This document shows positions 37,418-44,383 of a stretch of DNA of 44,383 nt, piece by piece. The position numbers were made by a program, and so were the translations under genes. This stretch comes from Deltaproteobacteria bacterium (GTDB lineage: Bacteria > Myxococcota_A > UBA796 > SXON01): positions 1 to 44,383 of the forward strand of contig CANKOI010000027.1 of the NCBI GenBank assembly GCA_947484175.1, in the 5' to 3' direction. Every line of letters starts with the position of its first letter. The first letter of the stretch is position 1. The notes beneath the pieces were generated by a model. That model was not told where the DNA came from. It was given only the letters and a program-made list of their open reading frames with translations, and made no database searches.

Positions 37418-39501
37418 CACGCCACCTTGTAATGACGTGCGTAGTAGCCGTAGTAGTGGCCCTGACCTGACCGGACGTCGACCTTGTTCAGGATCACCCC
37501 AGTCGGCTCCACGCCAGCGCTCTCCGCGCGCTCGCGGAGGTCGGCGATCATTCGCCGCGTGGTCTTGCCGCTCTCCACCACGAGCACCATGCCCTTGGCG
37601 GAGCGCGCTAGGGCCACGGCGTCGCCCACCACGAGGAGCGGCGGCGCATCCACCAAGACGACGTCGTACTTCCCGGCAAGCTGCTGGAGCATCTGGCGGA
37701 GCCGCAAGCTCTCCACGAGGCGGCCGGGGTTCGCGGGCACCGGGCCTGAGGTGAGCACGAACAGGCCCTCCACCGGCGAGGCCTGAACCGCGTCTTCTAC
37801 GGAGCAAGCGTTGGTGAGGACCGTGGACAGGCCCCGCTCATTCGAGAGCGTCGGGAACATGCGGTGCTGGGTGGGGCGACGCAAATCGCAGTCGACCACG
37901 ACCACCCGCTGCCCATCTTGGGCGATACAAATCGCCAAGTTGGTCATCACCGTGCTTTTGCCTTCGCCCGGCACGCACGACGTTACCGTGAGGATGTTGA
38001 TGGCCTGATCCACGCCCGCGAAGGCCACGCCGTTCCGAATGTTGCGGAAGGCCTCGAACAGCGGGTCGGTAGCCGGAACCGCATCGATCAGGGCCATCTT
38101 CCCCTTGGCCTTGTACAGGGGGACGATGCCGAGGAGCGGGAGCGGCCAAAGCTCCTTGATGTCCTCGCCGGTCTTCACCGTGTCGTCCACGTACTCCGCG
38201 AGGAACACCAGCCCGACGCCCACCGCGCAACCGACGAACAGGCCGAGGATGGTGTAGACGATCAGCTTGGGCGCAGACTGCTTGTCGGGCGCCTTCGCGG
38301 GCTCCACCGAGCGCATGTCCGACACCGTCATCGCTTCGGCGACGGCGATCTGGTACTGGGTTTCGAGCAGCGACTTGTAGATGCTCTCCGTCGCGTCGGC
38401 GGCGAGTTGAAGGCCCGCGATCTGCCGCATCTTGTCTGGGTAGAGCGCAAACTCGTCGATCGTGGCGGCTGCGGCCACGTCGATCTGTTCGCGGCGCTGG
38501 ATCAGGCCCGCGAGCTGAACCCGCAGCGAGGTGATCTCCGGGTCGAGATCGTGCTGCTCGCGAAGCGCCAACGTCAACTGGCCCTCAAACGACTTCACCT
38601 CGCTGTCGAGCTTGGCGATGTCGGGATGCTTCGGGGTCTTGTCGAGAAGCTCCGTGGCCCGCTTTTGGAGGAGCTCCGAGATTCCCCGCTTGAGGTCGCG
38701 GATCAGGGGGTTCGTGGACTGGCTGTTCGGCGAGACTAGGTCGACCGACTCTTCGGTGTTCTGGACCCCCTGCTGCCGAATCTGGGCGCGCACGTCGGCG
38801 ATCTGCGCGTCGGCCTCACCGCGCGCCACCAGCAGCTCGCTCACGCGGGCCACGGCCGACTTCACCTCGGAGTCGATGTCGATCACCTTTTCCCGGGCCT
38901 TGGCGTCGGCGACCGTCTTGAGGGCGGTGTCGAACTCCCCTTTGAGCCGCCCCAGCTCCCCCGTCACAAAGCCGAGAGCGTCGTGCGTTTCTTTCTTGGC
39001 GAAATCCTGCGACTGGCTCAGGTACACATCCACCACCGTGTCGGCGAGCAGCGCGCTCAGCTCCGGGTTGTTGGTGGTGGCGAGGACGATCAGGATGTCG
39101 GTGCCCTGCTGCGTGCTGATCTCAATGAAGGGGTAGGCGAGAATCTCGCCGTCGATGCCCGGCACCAGCAACTTCTCGGGCAGCAGCATCTCGCCGTCGC
39201 CATCCCGAAGCTGAAGCCGCCAGATCACCTCCTCCAGGACGGGCCGCACCTGCGCCAGCGCGATCTTCGTTTCGAGGTCGTCGCTGGCCCCAACGAGCGA
39301 CTGGGCCATCTCGCCGAGGTCCATGTCCGACAGGATCGACAACGACGCATCTGAGCTTTCAACACTGATCTTCGCCGCAGCCTCGAAGCGCTTCGGCAAC
39401 ACGAGCGACAACACTGCCGCTCCGGCGGTGAAGAACACGACTGCCTGAAGGAACAGCCACTTGCGGCGGAGCAGTGCGGCCCAGACCTTGAGAAGTTCCA
39501 T
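37417..39501 (-). CDS. Polysaccharide co-polymerase/tyrosine autokinase (Wzc/GumC-CpsD type)
   Basis: 694 residues. TM1 (about 14-35) and TM2 (about 411-436) enclose a Wzz/GNVR periplasmic region with long coiled coils (about 180-400) and the Pro-rich RSVEPAKAPDKQSAPK before TM2. The cytoplasmic kinase follows: Walker A 508-517 (SCVPGEGKST), Walker A' VVVDCDLRRP (535-543), Walker B VLVDAPP (615-621). A C-terminal Tyr cluster at 683-691 (HYYGYYARHY) is the autophosphorylation tail. It controls chain length and export of exopolysaccharide with the Wza-like protein encoded divergently. The kinase and co-polymerase are fused in one chain, as in proteobacterial Wzc. Confidence 0.95.
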   Translation of the reverse strand: MELLKVWAALLRRKWLFLQAVVFFTAGAAVLSLVLPKRFEAAAKISVESSDASLSILSDMDLGEMAQSLVGASDDLETKIALAQVRPVLEEVIWRLQLRDGDGEMLLPEKLLVPGIDGEILAYPFIEISTQQGTDILIVLATTNNPELSALLADTVVDVYLSQSQDFAKKETHDALGFVTGELGRLKGEFDTALKTVADAKAREKVIDIDSEVKSAVARVSELLVARGEADAQIADVRAQIRQQGVQNTEESVDLVSPNSQSTNPLIRDLKRGISELLQKRATELLDKTPKHPDIAKLDSEVKSFEGQLTLALREQHDLDPEITSLRVQLAGLIQRREQIDVAAAATIDEFALYPDKMRQIAGLQLAADATESIYKSLLETQYQIAVAEAMTVSDMRSVEPAKAPDKQSAPKLIVYTILGLFVGCAVGVGLVFLAEYVDDTVKTGEDIKELWPLPLLGIVPLYKAKGKMALIDAVPATDPLFEAFRNIRNGVAFAGVDQAINILTVTSCVPGEGKSTVMTNLAICIAQDGQRVVVVDCDLRRPTQHRMFPTLSNERGLSTVLTNACSVEDAVQASPVEGLFVLTSGPVPANPGRLVESLRLRQMLQQLAGKYDVVLVDAPPLLVVGDAVALARSAKGMVLVVESGKTTRRMIADLRERAESAGVEPTGVILNKVDVRSGQGHYYGYYARHYKVA

Positions 39502-39518
39502 GAAAGCTCAGGGCCGGC

Positions 39519-39524
39519 GTATAG
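39519..39524 (-). promoter_or_regulatory. Possible -10 (CTATAC) of the kinase-HEAT operon
   Basis: CTATAC on the minus strand ends 17 bases before the ATG at 39501. No -35 was found at the usual distance. The divergent 90-bp gap also holds TTGACG at 39554-39559, which could be a -35 for the export gene, with only a weak GCTACC about 16 bases on. Confidence 0.35.
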
Positions 39525-39591
39525 CTGGACTCTAGCACAACCGCCACCGGCTCTTGACGGGAGCGCCACCACAAGGCTACCCACGGGCCCA

Positions 39592-40302
39592 ATGTTCTTC
39601 CTGCTTGCCGCCCTCGCCTGCGTTCCGCCGACCTCGCCGGTGAACGTGGCCGATACGGACCTCGATCTGCACCTGCCGACTTCCGAGGCCTTCACGTTCG
39701 GCCCGGGAGACGCCCTTCGCATCTGGGTGTGGCGCCACGACGACCTTAGTGTAGACGTCACCGTCGCCCCGGACGGCGCCATTGCCTACCCGCTGGTGGG
39801 GCGCATCGTGGTGGCCGGCCTCACCTACGACGGCGTGATGGCCAAGCTTCAGGCGGCCGTGTCGGAGTACTACGTCGATGCGCAGGTGCAGGTGAACGTC
39901 ACCAATGTCACCAACCAGAAGGTGCTGGTGCTAGGCGAGGTGAGCCAGCCTCAGGTCATGCAGATCAAGAACGACCTCAGCATCCTCGAGGCGCTGGTCA
40001 CGGCCGGAGGCATCAACCCCGATGCCCGCACCAGCAATGTGCTGCTGATTCGCGGCGGGCTGGAGAAGCCCACCCTCTACACCGTGAACGTCGATGCGAT
40101 CTTCGGCAAGGGCGATGTGAGCCAGCTCGTCTACCTGCAGCGCGGCGACATCGTCGTGGTTCCCACCAAGTCGATCACCAACGTGGACCGGTTCTTCCGC
40201 CACGTCCAGGCCATCCTCGCTCCGGCGGTGGGCGGCTCGGCGGTGTACCGGAACTTCCTCGGCGGTGGCGCTCAGGGCGTATCGTCGTCGCTGTCCGACT
40301 GA
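39592..40302 (+). CDS. Polysaccharide export lipoprotein (Wza-like, Poly_export + SLBB)
   Basis: A 236-residue protein with a lipoprotein signal MFFLLAALAC (Cys at residue 10). The Poly_export domain (about 36-115: FGPGDALRIWVWRHDDLSVDVTVAPDGAIAYPLVGRIVVAG) is followed by an SLBB domain (about 118-200: KVLVLGEVSQPQVMQI, ILEALVTAGGINPDA, YLQRGDIVVVP). It should form the outer-membrane or periplasmic channel for exopolysaccharide, partnering the Wzc-type kinase. It lacks the usual long C-terminal helix region of full Wza, so an additional outer-membrane porin may be needed. The priming transferase starts 6 bp after its stop. Confidence 0.93.
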   Translation: MFFLLAALACVPPTSPVNVADTDLDLHLPTSEAFTFGPGDALRIWVWRHDDLSVDVTVAPDGAIAYPLVGRIVVAGLTYDGVMAKLQAAVSEYYVDAQVQVNVTNVTNQKVLVLGEVSQPQVMQIKNDLSILEALVTAGGINPDARTSNVLLIRGGLEKPTLYTVNVDAIFGKGDVSQLVYLQRGDIVVVPTKSITNVDRFFRHVQAILAPAVGGSAVYRNFLGGGAQGVSSSLSD

Positions 40303-40308
40303 GGCGCC

Positions 40309-41748
40309 GTGCAGCGGCTCATCGGACCGGCTCTCGCGCTCCTCGACGCGCTGTGTGTTGCCGTGGCCCTGTTCGGGGCGTGGGCGTTTTGGACGTGGCG
40401 CTCACCCAACCTCGGGCTGCTCGTTTACGTGCCTTACAGCGAACTATGGCTACCCAACCGCTTCATTACGGCCGGGGGCTTGGTGGTTGCGGCGTGGCTG
40501 TTCTCCTTGCGGCGCGCCGGCCTCCACGACCCCGCTCGGCTCGAAAATAGCGTGGCGATCGCGGGCGGGGTGAGCCGCTCGGCCGTTCTGGTGGGGCTCG
40601 GCATCCTGCTGGAGAACTTCCTGCTTGGCGAACGGGTGTACCCGAAGGGGCTCGTGGTGCCTTTCGTGGGCGGATCGTGGGCGCTGCTCCTGGTGGTGCG
40701 GCTGATGGTCTTCCGCTTGCTCCTCCGCCTCGAACGGCCGCCCACCGCGCTCAACGCGGTCATCGTGGGTGTGGAAGAAGATGGCGTGAAGATGGCGGAA
40801 CGGCTGGAGCGCGATGCACGCCACGTGGTGTGCCTCGTGGGCCATCTGCGCGGTGGCGCCGAGACGTCCCCACTGGTTGCCGACGCGCGGATTCTCGGCG
40901 GCGTCGACGACCTGAGTGAGCTCGTGAACCGGCACCGGTTGGGCATGGTGATCCTCGCCACGCGCAGCCTTCCGCGTGCCGAGGCCTTGTCGCTCGCCGT
41001 GTTGGCCGACCGGATGGGGCTCCGGGTGCTCCAGGCTCCGTACTCCTGGGGCGTGGTCTCGCCGCGCTTGGGCATGGCCCGCCTCGGCGGGCTCGACCTC
41101 ATCGACCTCGTGGGCATCGAGTACCCGACACTCGCGGAGCAGGGCAAGCGCACCTTCGATCTAGTGGTGGTGCTGATCGGTGGCGTGCTGCTCAGCCCCT
41201 TCTTCCTTCTGGTGGCGCTGGTGGTGAAGCTTCAGGACGGCGGCCCGGTGTTCTACGTCAGCCGGCGCACCGGGCGCGGCGGCCGGATGTTCGGGTTTTA
41301 CAAGTTTCGCTCGATGGTCGTTCACGCCGATGGCCAGCGCGCTGCCCTCGCCGACCGCAACGAGGCCGATGGCCGCCTGTTCAAGATTCGCGACGACCCC
41401 CGCATCACCCCCTTCGGCCAGTTCCTCCGCCGGACGAGCATCGACGAGTTTCCCCAGCTGCTCAACGTCTTGCGAGGTGAAATGAACCTCGTGGGGCCGC
41501 GCCCCCTCCCCTCCGGCGACTTGGCGGGCATCGAAGGCGACGCGGAGATGCGCTACTGGTTTGACCTTCGCCACAAGGTGAACCCCGGCATCACAGGCCT
41601 CTGGCAGGTGTCAGGGCGCAGCGGGTCGGGCTTCGCAGAGATGGTGCGACACGACATCCACTACATCCAGAACTGGTCACCGTGGCTCGACCTCCAGATC
41701 CTCGCCAAGACCCTCCCAGCCGTGCTCCGCGGCCGCGGTGCGATGTGA
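40309..41748 (+). CDS. Polyprenyl glycosylphosphotransferase (WbaP/WcaJ type)
   Basis: 479 residues from a GTG. Four N-terminal helices (about 5-145) are followed by a CoA-binding-like domain (about 148-275) and a fifth membrane segment (FDLVVVLIGGVLLSPFFLLVALVV). The catalytic PGT domain follows: VKLQDGGPVFYVSRRTGRGGRMFGFYKFRSM, DDPRITPFGQFLRRTSIDEFPQLLNVLRGEMNLVGPRP, HKVNPGITGLWQVSGRS. It places the first sugar-1-phosphate on undecaprenyl phosphate to begin exopolysaccharide synthesis. The bounded set of kinase, export protein and transferase suggests the locus's glycosyltransferases lie elsewhere. Confidence 0.95.
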   Translation: MQRLIGPALALLDALCVAVALFGAWAFWTWRSPNLGLLVYVPYSELWLPNRFITAGGLVVAAWLFSLRRAGLHDPARLENSVAIAGGVSRSAVLVGLGILLENFLLGERVYPKGLVVPFVGGSWALLLVVRLMVFRLLLRLERPPTALNAVIVGVEEDGVKMAERLERDARHVVCLVGHLRGGAETSPLVADARILGGVDDLSELVNRHRLGMVILATRSLPRAEALSLAVLADRMGLRVLQAPYSWGVVSPRLGMARLGGLDLIDLVGIEYPTLAEQGKRTFDLVVVLIGGVLLSPFFLLVALVVKLQDGGPVFYVSRRTGRGGRMFGFYKFRSMVVHADGQRAALADRNEADGRLFKIRDDPRITPFGQFLRRTSIDEFPQLLNVLRGEMNLVGPRPLPSGDLAGIEGDAEMRYWFDLRHKVNPGITGLWQVSGRSGSGFAEMVRHDIHYIQNWSPWLDLQILAKTLPAVLRGRGAM

Positions 41749-41751
41749 GGC

Positions 41752-43044
41752 TCAACGGGTGAGCGTGAAGCTGTCGACGGTGTTGCCGGCAAGATCGTAG
41801 GCCGTTGCCGTGAGGGAGCGCGCGTCGGCCTCGAGGAGCACCCAGTGCTGGGTCTTCACTTGGAGCGCCGAGTAGTCGTACCCGTAGCTGCCCGTGTAGA
41901 GAGGGGCGCCACCGCCGCCCGAGGTGAGGTGGACGATCCCCCCATCCACCACCTCGCCGCCCCGGTAGGGCAGGCTGCGCTCGTAGTTGTGATTGTGGCC
42001 GTTCACCACGAGGCGAACAGAGGGGGCAGCATCGACCACCGGCAGCAGGTACGTGCGGTTGTTCACATCCTCGCCGTGCGGCGAACACGCGGCCACCGCG
42101 GGCTTGTGCCAAGCCGGCACCACCCAAGGCGCGGTGGCCTGGGCAAGGTCGGCGGCCAGCCAAGCCGCTTCGCTCGGCACCGTCACGCCCGCGGTGGCGT
42201 TGTCGTTCACCACGGCCCAGTGGATCGGACCGGCATCCACGGCCTGATGCCCCACGCCCGTATGGCTGGGGAAGAGGGCGAAATAGTACACGTCGTTGGC
42301 TTCGTGATTGCCCGGCGCGAAGAGGAAGGGCACGTGCAGAAAGCTGCTCCCGCCGGCGTCGAACCACTGTTCCCATTCGGCCCAGTTGGTGCCGTTCGCC
42401 ACGGCGTCGCCGGTGAAGGCCACGTAGTCCACCCCGGCAGCCTCGATGTCGGCGAAGAGCGAAGCGAAGGTGGCAGCACCGTTGCGGGTGTCACCCAGCA
42501 CGGCGAAGCGCACCGGCAGATCCACCCCGGCCTCGGGCGCGGTCGTAAAGCTGCCGACTTCACTCCAGCCGTTGTCACTCCCTACCCGATACCGCCACGA
42601 CCGGTCGGCGGTGAGCCCGCAGGCGCGCGCCACGTGAATCCGGTACCCGCCCACGGGATAGCTCACGCCGGGGATGGTCCAGGACAGGCCGTCTTCGGCG
42701 AACCCAAGCTGAGCACGACCGCCGAGTGTTTCCGCCCGGGTTTGCCAGACGAAGAACATCTCGTGGGCGGCATCGGCACCCAGCACCATGTGAGTCCGCA
42801 GGGGAACATCGGGTTGCCCAAGCAGCAGCGTGTCCAGGTCGGCCGCCACCGCCTGCGTGAACCCCCCATCCAAGGGGGTGCCCAGCGGCGCCGCGCACGC
42901 GTACGGGCCGTTCTCGCCCGCGTCGGGAATGAGGACGGAGGGTTCAGCGAGCCCGGGGACTGCTGAATCGCCCTCGACCGATACGACCTCGGCCACCTCT
43001 GCGGTGCACCCCGGCAACAAGAGCGCAACGATCAGGCCCGACAC
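41752..43044 (-). CDS. Exported metallophosphoesterase (purple-acid-phosphatase-like) lipoprotein
   Basis: About 430 residues from the GTG at 43044, chosen because it gives a lipoprotein signal LIVALLLPGC. An N-terminal Fn3-like domain (about 85-190) typical of purple acid phosphatases is followed by a calcineurin-like domain with AVLGDTRNG, FTGDAVAN, APGNHEAND, the WHKP histidine and VNGHNHNYERS, which supply the two-metal site. A C-terminal beta domain follows (LTATAYDLAGNTVDSF). It should hydrolyse phosphomonoesters or phosphodiesters outside the inner membrane. It lies directly downstream of a porin-like gene. No upstream ribosome site decides the start, so it is uncertain. Confidence 0.87.
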   Translation of the reverse strand: MSGLIVALLLPGCTAEVAEVVSVEGDSAVPGLAEPSVLIPDAGENGPYACAAPLGTPLDGGFTQAVAADLDTLLLGQPDVPLRTHMVLGADAAHEMFFVWQTRAETLGGRAQLGFAEDGLSWTIPGVSYPVGGYRIHVARACGLTADRSWRYRVGSDNGWSEVGSFTTAPEAGVDLPVRFAVLGDTRNGAATFASLFADIEAAGVDYVAFTGDAVANGTNWAEWEQWFDAGGSSFLHVPFLFAPGNHEANDVYYFALFPSHTGVGHQAVDAGPIHWAVVNDNATAGVTVPSEAAWLAADLAQATAPWVVPAWHKPAVAACSPHGEDVNNRTYLLPVVDAAPSVRLVVNGHNHNYERSLPYRGGEVVDGGIVHLTSGGGGAPLYTGSYGYDYSALQVKTQHWVLLEADARSLTATAYDLAGNTVDSFTLTR

Positions 43045-43102
43045 CTCGCAGGAGTAGCCGAAAGCCTCCGAACGAGCCACCACCGCGGCAGGCAGCGGCG
43101 GA

Positions 43103-44119
43103 TCAGAACCGAGCGACCGTCGCCACATCGAGCCGATCCTCCTCGTGCCCCGTGCCCGACGCCGGCAGGGTGTGACGGAAGCCCACCTGGACCTTCACGT
43201 CATGGAGCGCGGAGGGGGACGCCTGAGCGTACAGGTTTACGCCCGCCTCTACGGTGATCCGCGCTTCCGCATCGGGGCCGCCCTCGACGAGCAGGTGCGG
43301 CGCGCTCCAACCGCCGCGAAGCACCACCTCGAGGTGCTCCCGAACCCAAGGTGCAGGAATGAAACTGCCGAGTTGTCCGTAGGCGCCGCGCGCCGACCAC
43401 TCCGGCTCCCCCGCCCGCGATCGCGCCCGGTCGAGGTACTCCGCCTGAATCGAAAACGGCCCCGCCGCCACCTGTACGTCGACTCCCACCGCGTTCTCCT
43501 CGGCAAGGGACACCCACCCGCCGCCAACGGCTACGAACGGCTCCCGGAGGCTGCCCTCTTGGGGGCGCTCACGTACGCCGAGAGGCGCGACCGTTCCACG
43601 CACCGCGAAGAGCAGCCCCTCGCCGGGGTTTCCGACCTGATTGGCGCCTTCCCCGTTCATGGCCGCTACGTCGAGGGTCGCCCGCACCCGCCCGCCGACG
43701 GGCAGCCGCAACCCCGCCATCACCCCGAGGTCGCGATCGAAGGTGGTGGCGGCAACAGCCTCGGCGCGCGTAGAAAACTGCCGGCGGGTTTCGACCGAGA
43801 GGGCCTGCAGCGAGTAGGGAACTTTGAACTGACCGGCGAACAGCGCCGTGGCGGGGGAGGGCTGCCACACCGCGAATGCATCCTGCAACGACGGCGTGGG
43901 CAGCAACTCCGCTTCAATCCGGGCGCGTACTCGAAGCGTGTTCGACGACGCCTCGGCACCTAGGCGCGCTTGGAGGGCGAACGCGCTGGTCGGCTCACTC
44001 CCCTTCGACTCCCACGTGTACTGAGGGCTCACCCAACCGGTAGGCCGAACCTCGAAGGTGGGATCGGCCGCCCGCGCCGCCCCGACCAGCCACCCGCACG
44101 CCAAGGGGAGGAACCACAT
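43103..44119 (-). CDS. Outer-membrane porin-like beta-barrel protein (OprO/OprP-like)
   Basis: 338 residues with a signal peptide (MWFLPLACGWLVGAARA) and a beta-barrel pattern to the end: alternating hydrophobic strands, a terminal aromatic VATVARF, and repeat segments such as LRVRARIEAELL, ATALFAGQFKVPYSLQAL and FSIQAEYLDRARS. The order LFAGQFKVPYSLQ...RRQFSTR...RDLGVMAGLRL resembles phosphate-selective porins O/P. Next to the phosphoesterase it may import the released phosphate, though this pairing is inference. The gene precedes the phosphatase gene by 58 bp on the same strand. Confidence 0.8.
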   Translation of the reverse strand: MWFLPLACGWLVGAARAADPTFEVRPTGWVSPQYTWESKGSEPTSAFALQARLGAEASSNTLRVRARIEAELLPTPSLQDAFAVWQPSPATALFAGQFKVPYSLQALSVETRRQFSTRAEAVAATTFDRDLGVMAGLRLPVGGRVRATLDVAAMNGEGANQVGNPGEGLLFAVRGTVAPLGVRERPQEGSLREPFVAVGGGWVSLAEENAVGVDVQVAAGPFSIQAEYLDRARSRAGEPEWSARGAYGQLGSFIPAPWVREHLEVVLRGGWSAPHLLVEGGPDAEARITVEAGVNLYAQASPSALHDVKVQVGFRHTLPASGTGHEEDRLDVATVARF

Positions 44120-44128
44120 CCGCGCCGC

Positions 44129-44383
44129 CTATCCCCCACTCACGAAGGGCACCCACCAGTACCCCCTGCTCGCCTCGACCGGCGCCTGGTGCAGCACGAC
44201 GGTCGTTCCGCGGCTCAGAACGCAGCGCTCGGGCGCCGCGGCGTTGTGATGGTTCGCTGCGCTTGGATACTCGGCGCGCACCCGCGCGTCTCGCCCGAGG
44301 GTGATGGTGGCACCCTGCTCGCCGGGCTTCTCACGACCGGCGTACCAGTAGCCGACCACCACGCCGGGCGCGCCGCCGGTGCA
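44129..44383 (-). CDS. Partial protein with SH3-like C-terminus (N-terminus outside window)
   Basis: The frame is open from the right edge to a stop at 44129, at least 84 residues: ...GAPGVVVGYWYAGREKPGEQ through CVLSRGTTVVLHQAPVEA and GYWWVPFVSGG. The end resembles an SH3-type barrel. It ends 9 bp before the porin gene start, so it is likely in the same operon. No more can be said without the missing 5' part. Confidence 0.55.
   Translation of the reverse strand, partial: CTGGAPGVVVGYWYAGREKPGEQGATITLGRDARVRAEYPSAANHHNAAAPERCVLSRGTTVVLHQAPVEASRGYWWVPFVSGG

Noticed and set aside
39502..39591. Sigma-54 promoter in the gap between the kinase and export genes
   Set aside because: A TGGCGG...TGC pattern exists on the minus strand but the GG-GC spacing is too short for -24/-12.

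Overview
This window comes from a bacterium with very high G+C, by eye about two thirds. Many starts are GTG, genes are tightly packed with 1-4 bp overlaps (ATGA or GTGA), and secreted lipoproteins with short signal peptides are abundant. FecR-domain, TPR, VWA, Ca-binding-repeat and choice-of-anchor-like surface proteins sit among several complex histidine kinases. The Lgt variant with a VHDH motif, the sulfatases and the kinase content suggest Myxococcota or a related uncultured deltaproteobacterial-type lineage. That placement is inference. No rRNA, tRNA, CRISPR array or complete transposase was seen.

Layout. 1-7414 (minus) is one probable operon: a DUF2339 membrane protein, a DUF3999-like partner, a YqeY protein, biotin carboxylase, and a GT-C-like membrane glycosyltransferase cut by the left edge. 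7503-9609 holds a two-domain VOC protein, FabG and a Ca-repeat lipoprotein. 9674-13488 (plus) is a signalling operon: a receiver-kinase fusion, a membrane histidine kinase whose ATP-binding domain looks degenerate, and a FecR-domain protein. 13498-20029 (minus) holds an unknown protein, a glucosaminidase, and a six-gene envelope-type run (HAD hydrolase, PAP2 phosphatase, SNase-LTD nuclease, aspartic protease-TPR, E2-like acyltransferase, SRPBCC protein). Lgt follows on plus. 20856-25850 (minus) is a three-gene unit: a PAS hybrid kinase with a Glu in place of the receiver Asp, a lipoprotein, and an unknown protein with an HExxH motif and a Cys/His cluster. 25902-35485 holds SlyX, a VWA lipoprotein, a large GT-C-like protein, a Gly-rich repeat lipoprotein, a small protein, a GATase-like lipoprotein, a sulfatase and an exported protein.

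35499-36914 is the most unusual stretch: about 1.4 kb bounded by 26-bp perfect direct repeats, one of which is the 3' end of a HEAT-repeat gene. It holds a 23-unit heptanucleotide tandem array, a structured leader, a four-helix-bundle gene, a perfect 14-bp-stem hairpin and an internally deleted, frameshifted AAA-ATPase/nuclease pseudogene. Removing it would restore two tightly spaced convergent genes, so it looks like an inserted element.

36890-41748 is an exopolysaccharide locus: HEAT lipoprotein, Wzc-type tyrosine autokinase, Wza-like export lipoprotein and WbaP-like priming glycosyltransferase. 41752-44383 (minus) holds a secreted calcineurin-like phosphatase, a porin-like barrel and a partial exported protein, possibly a phosphate-scavenging set.
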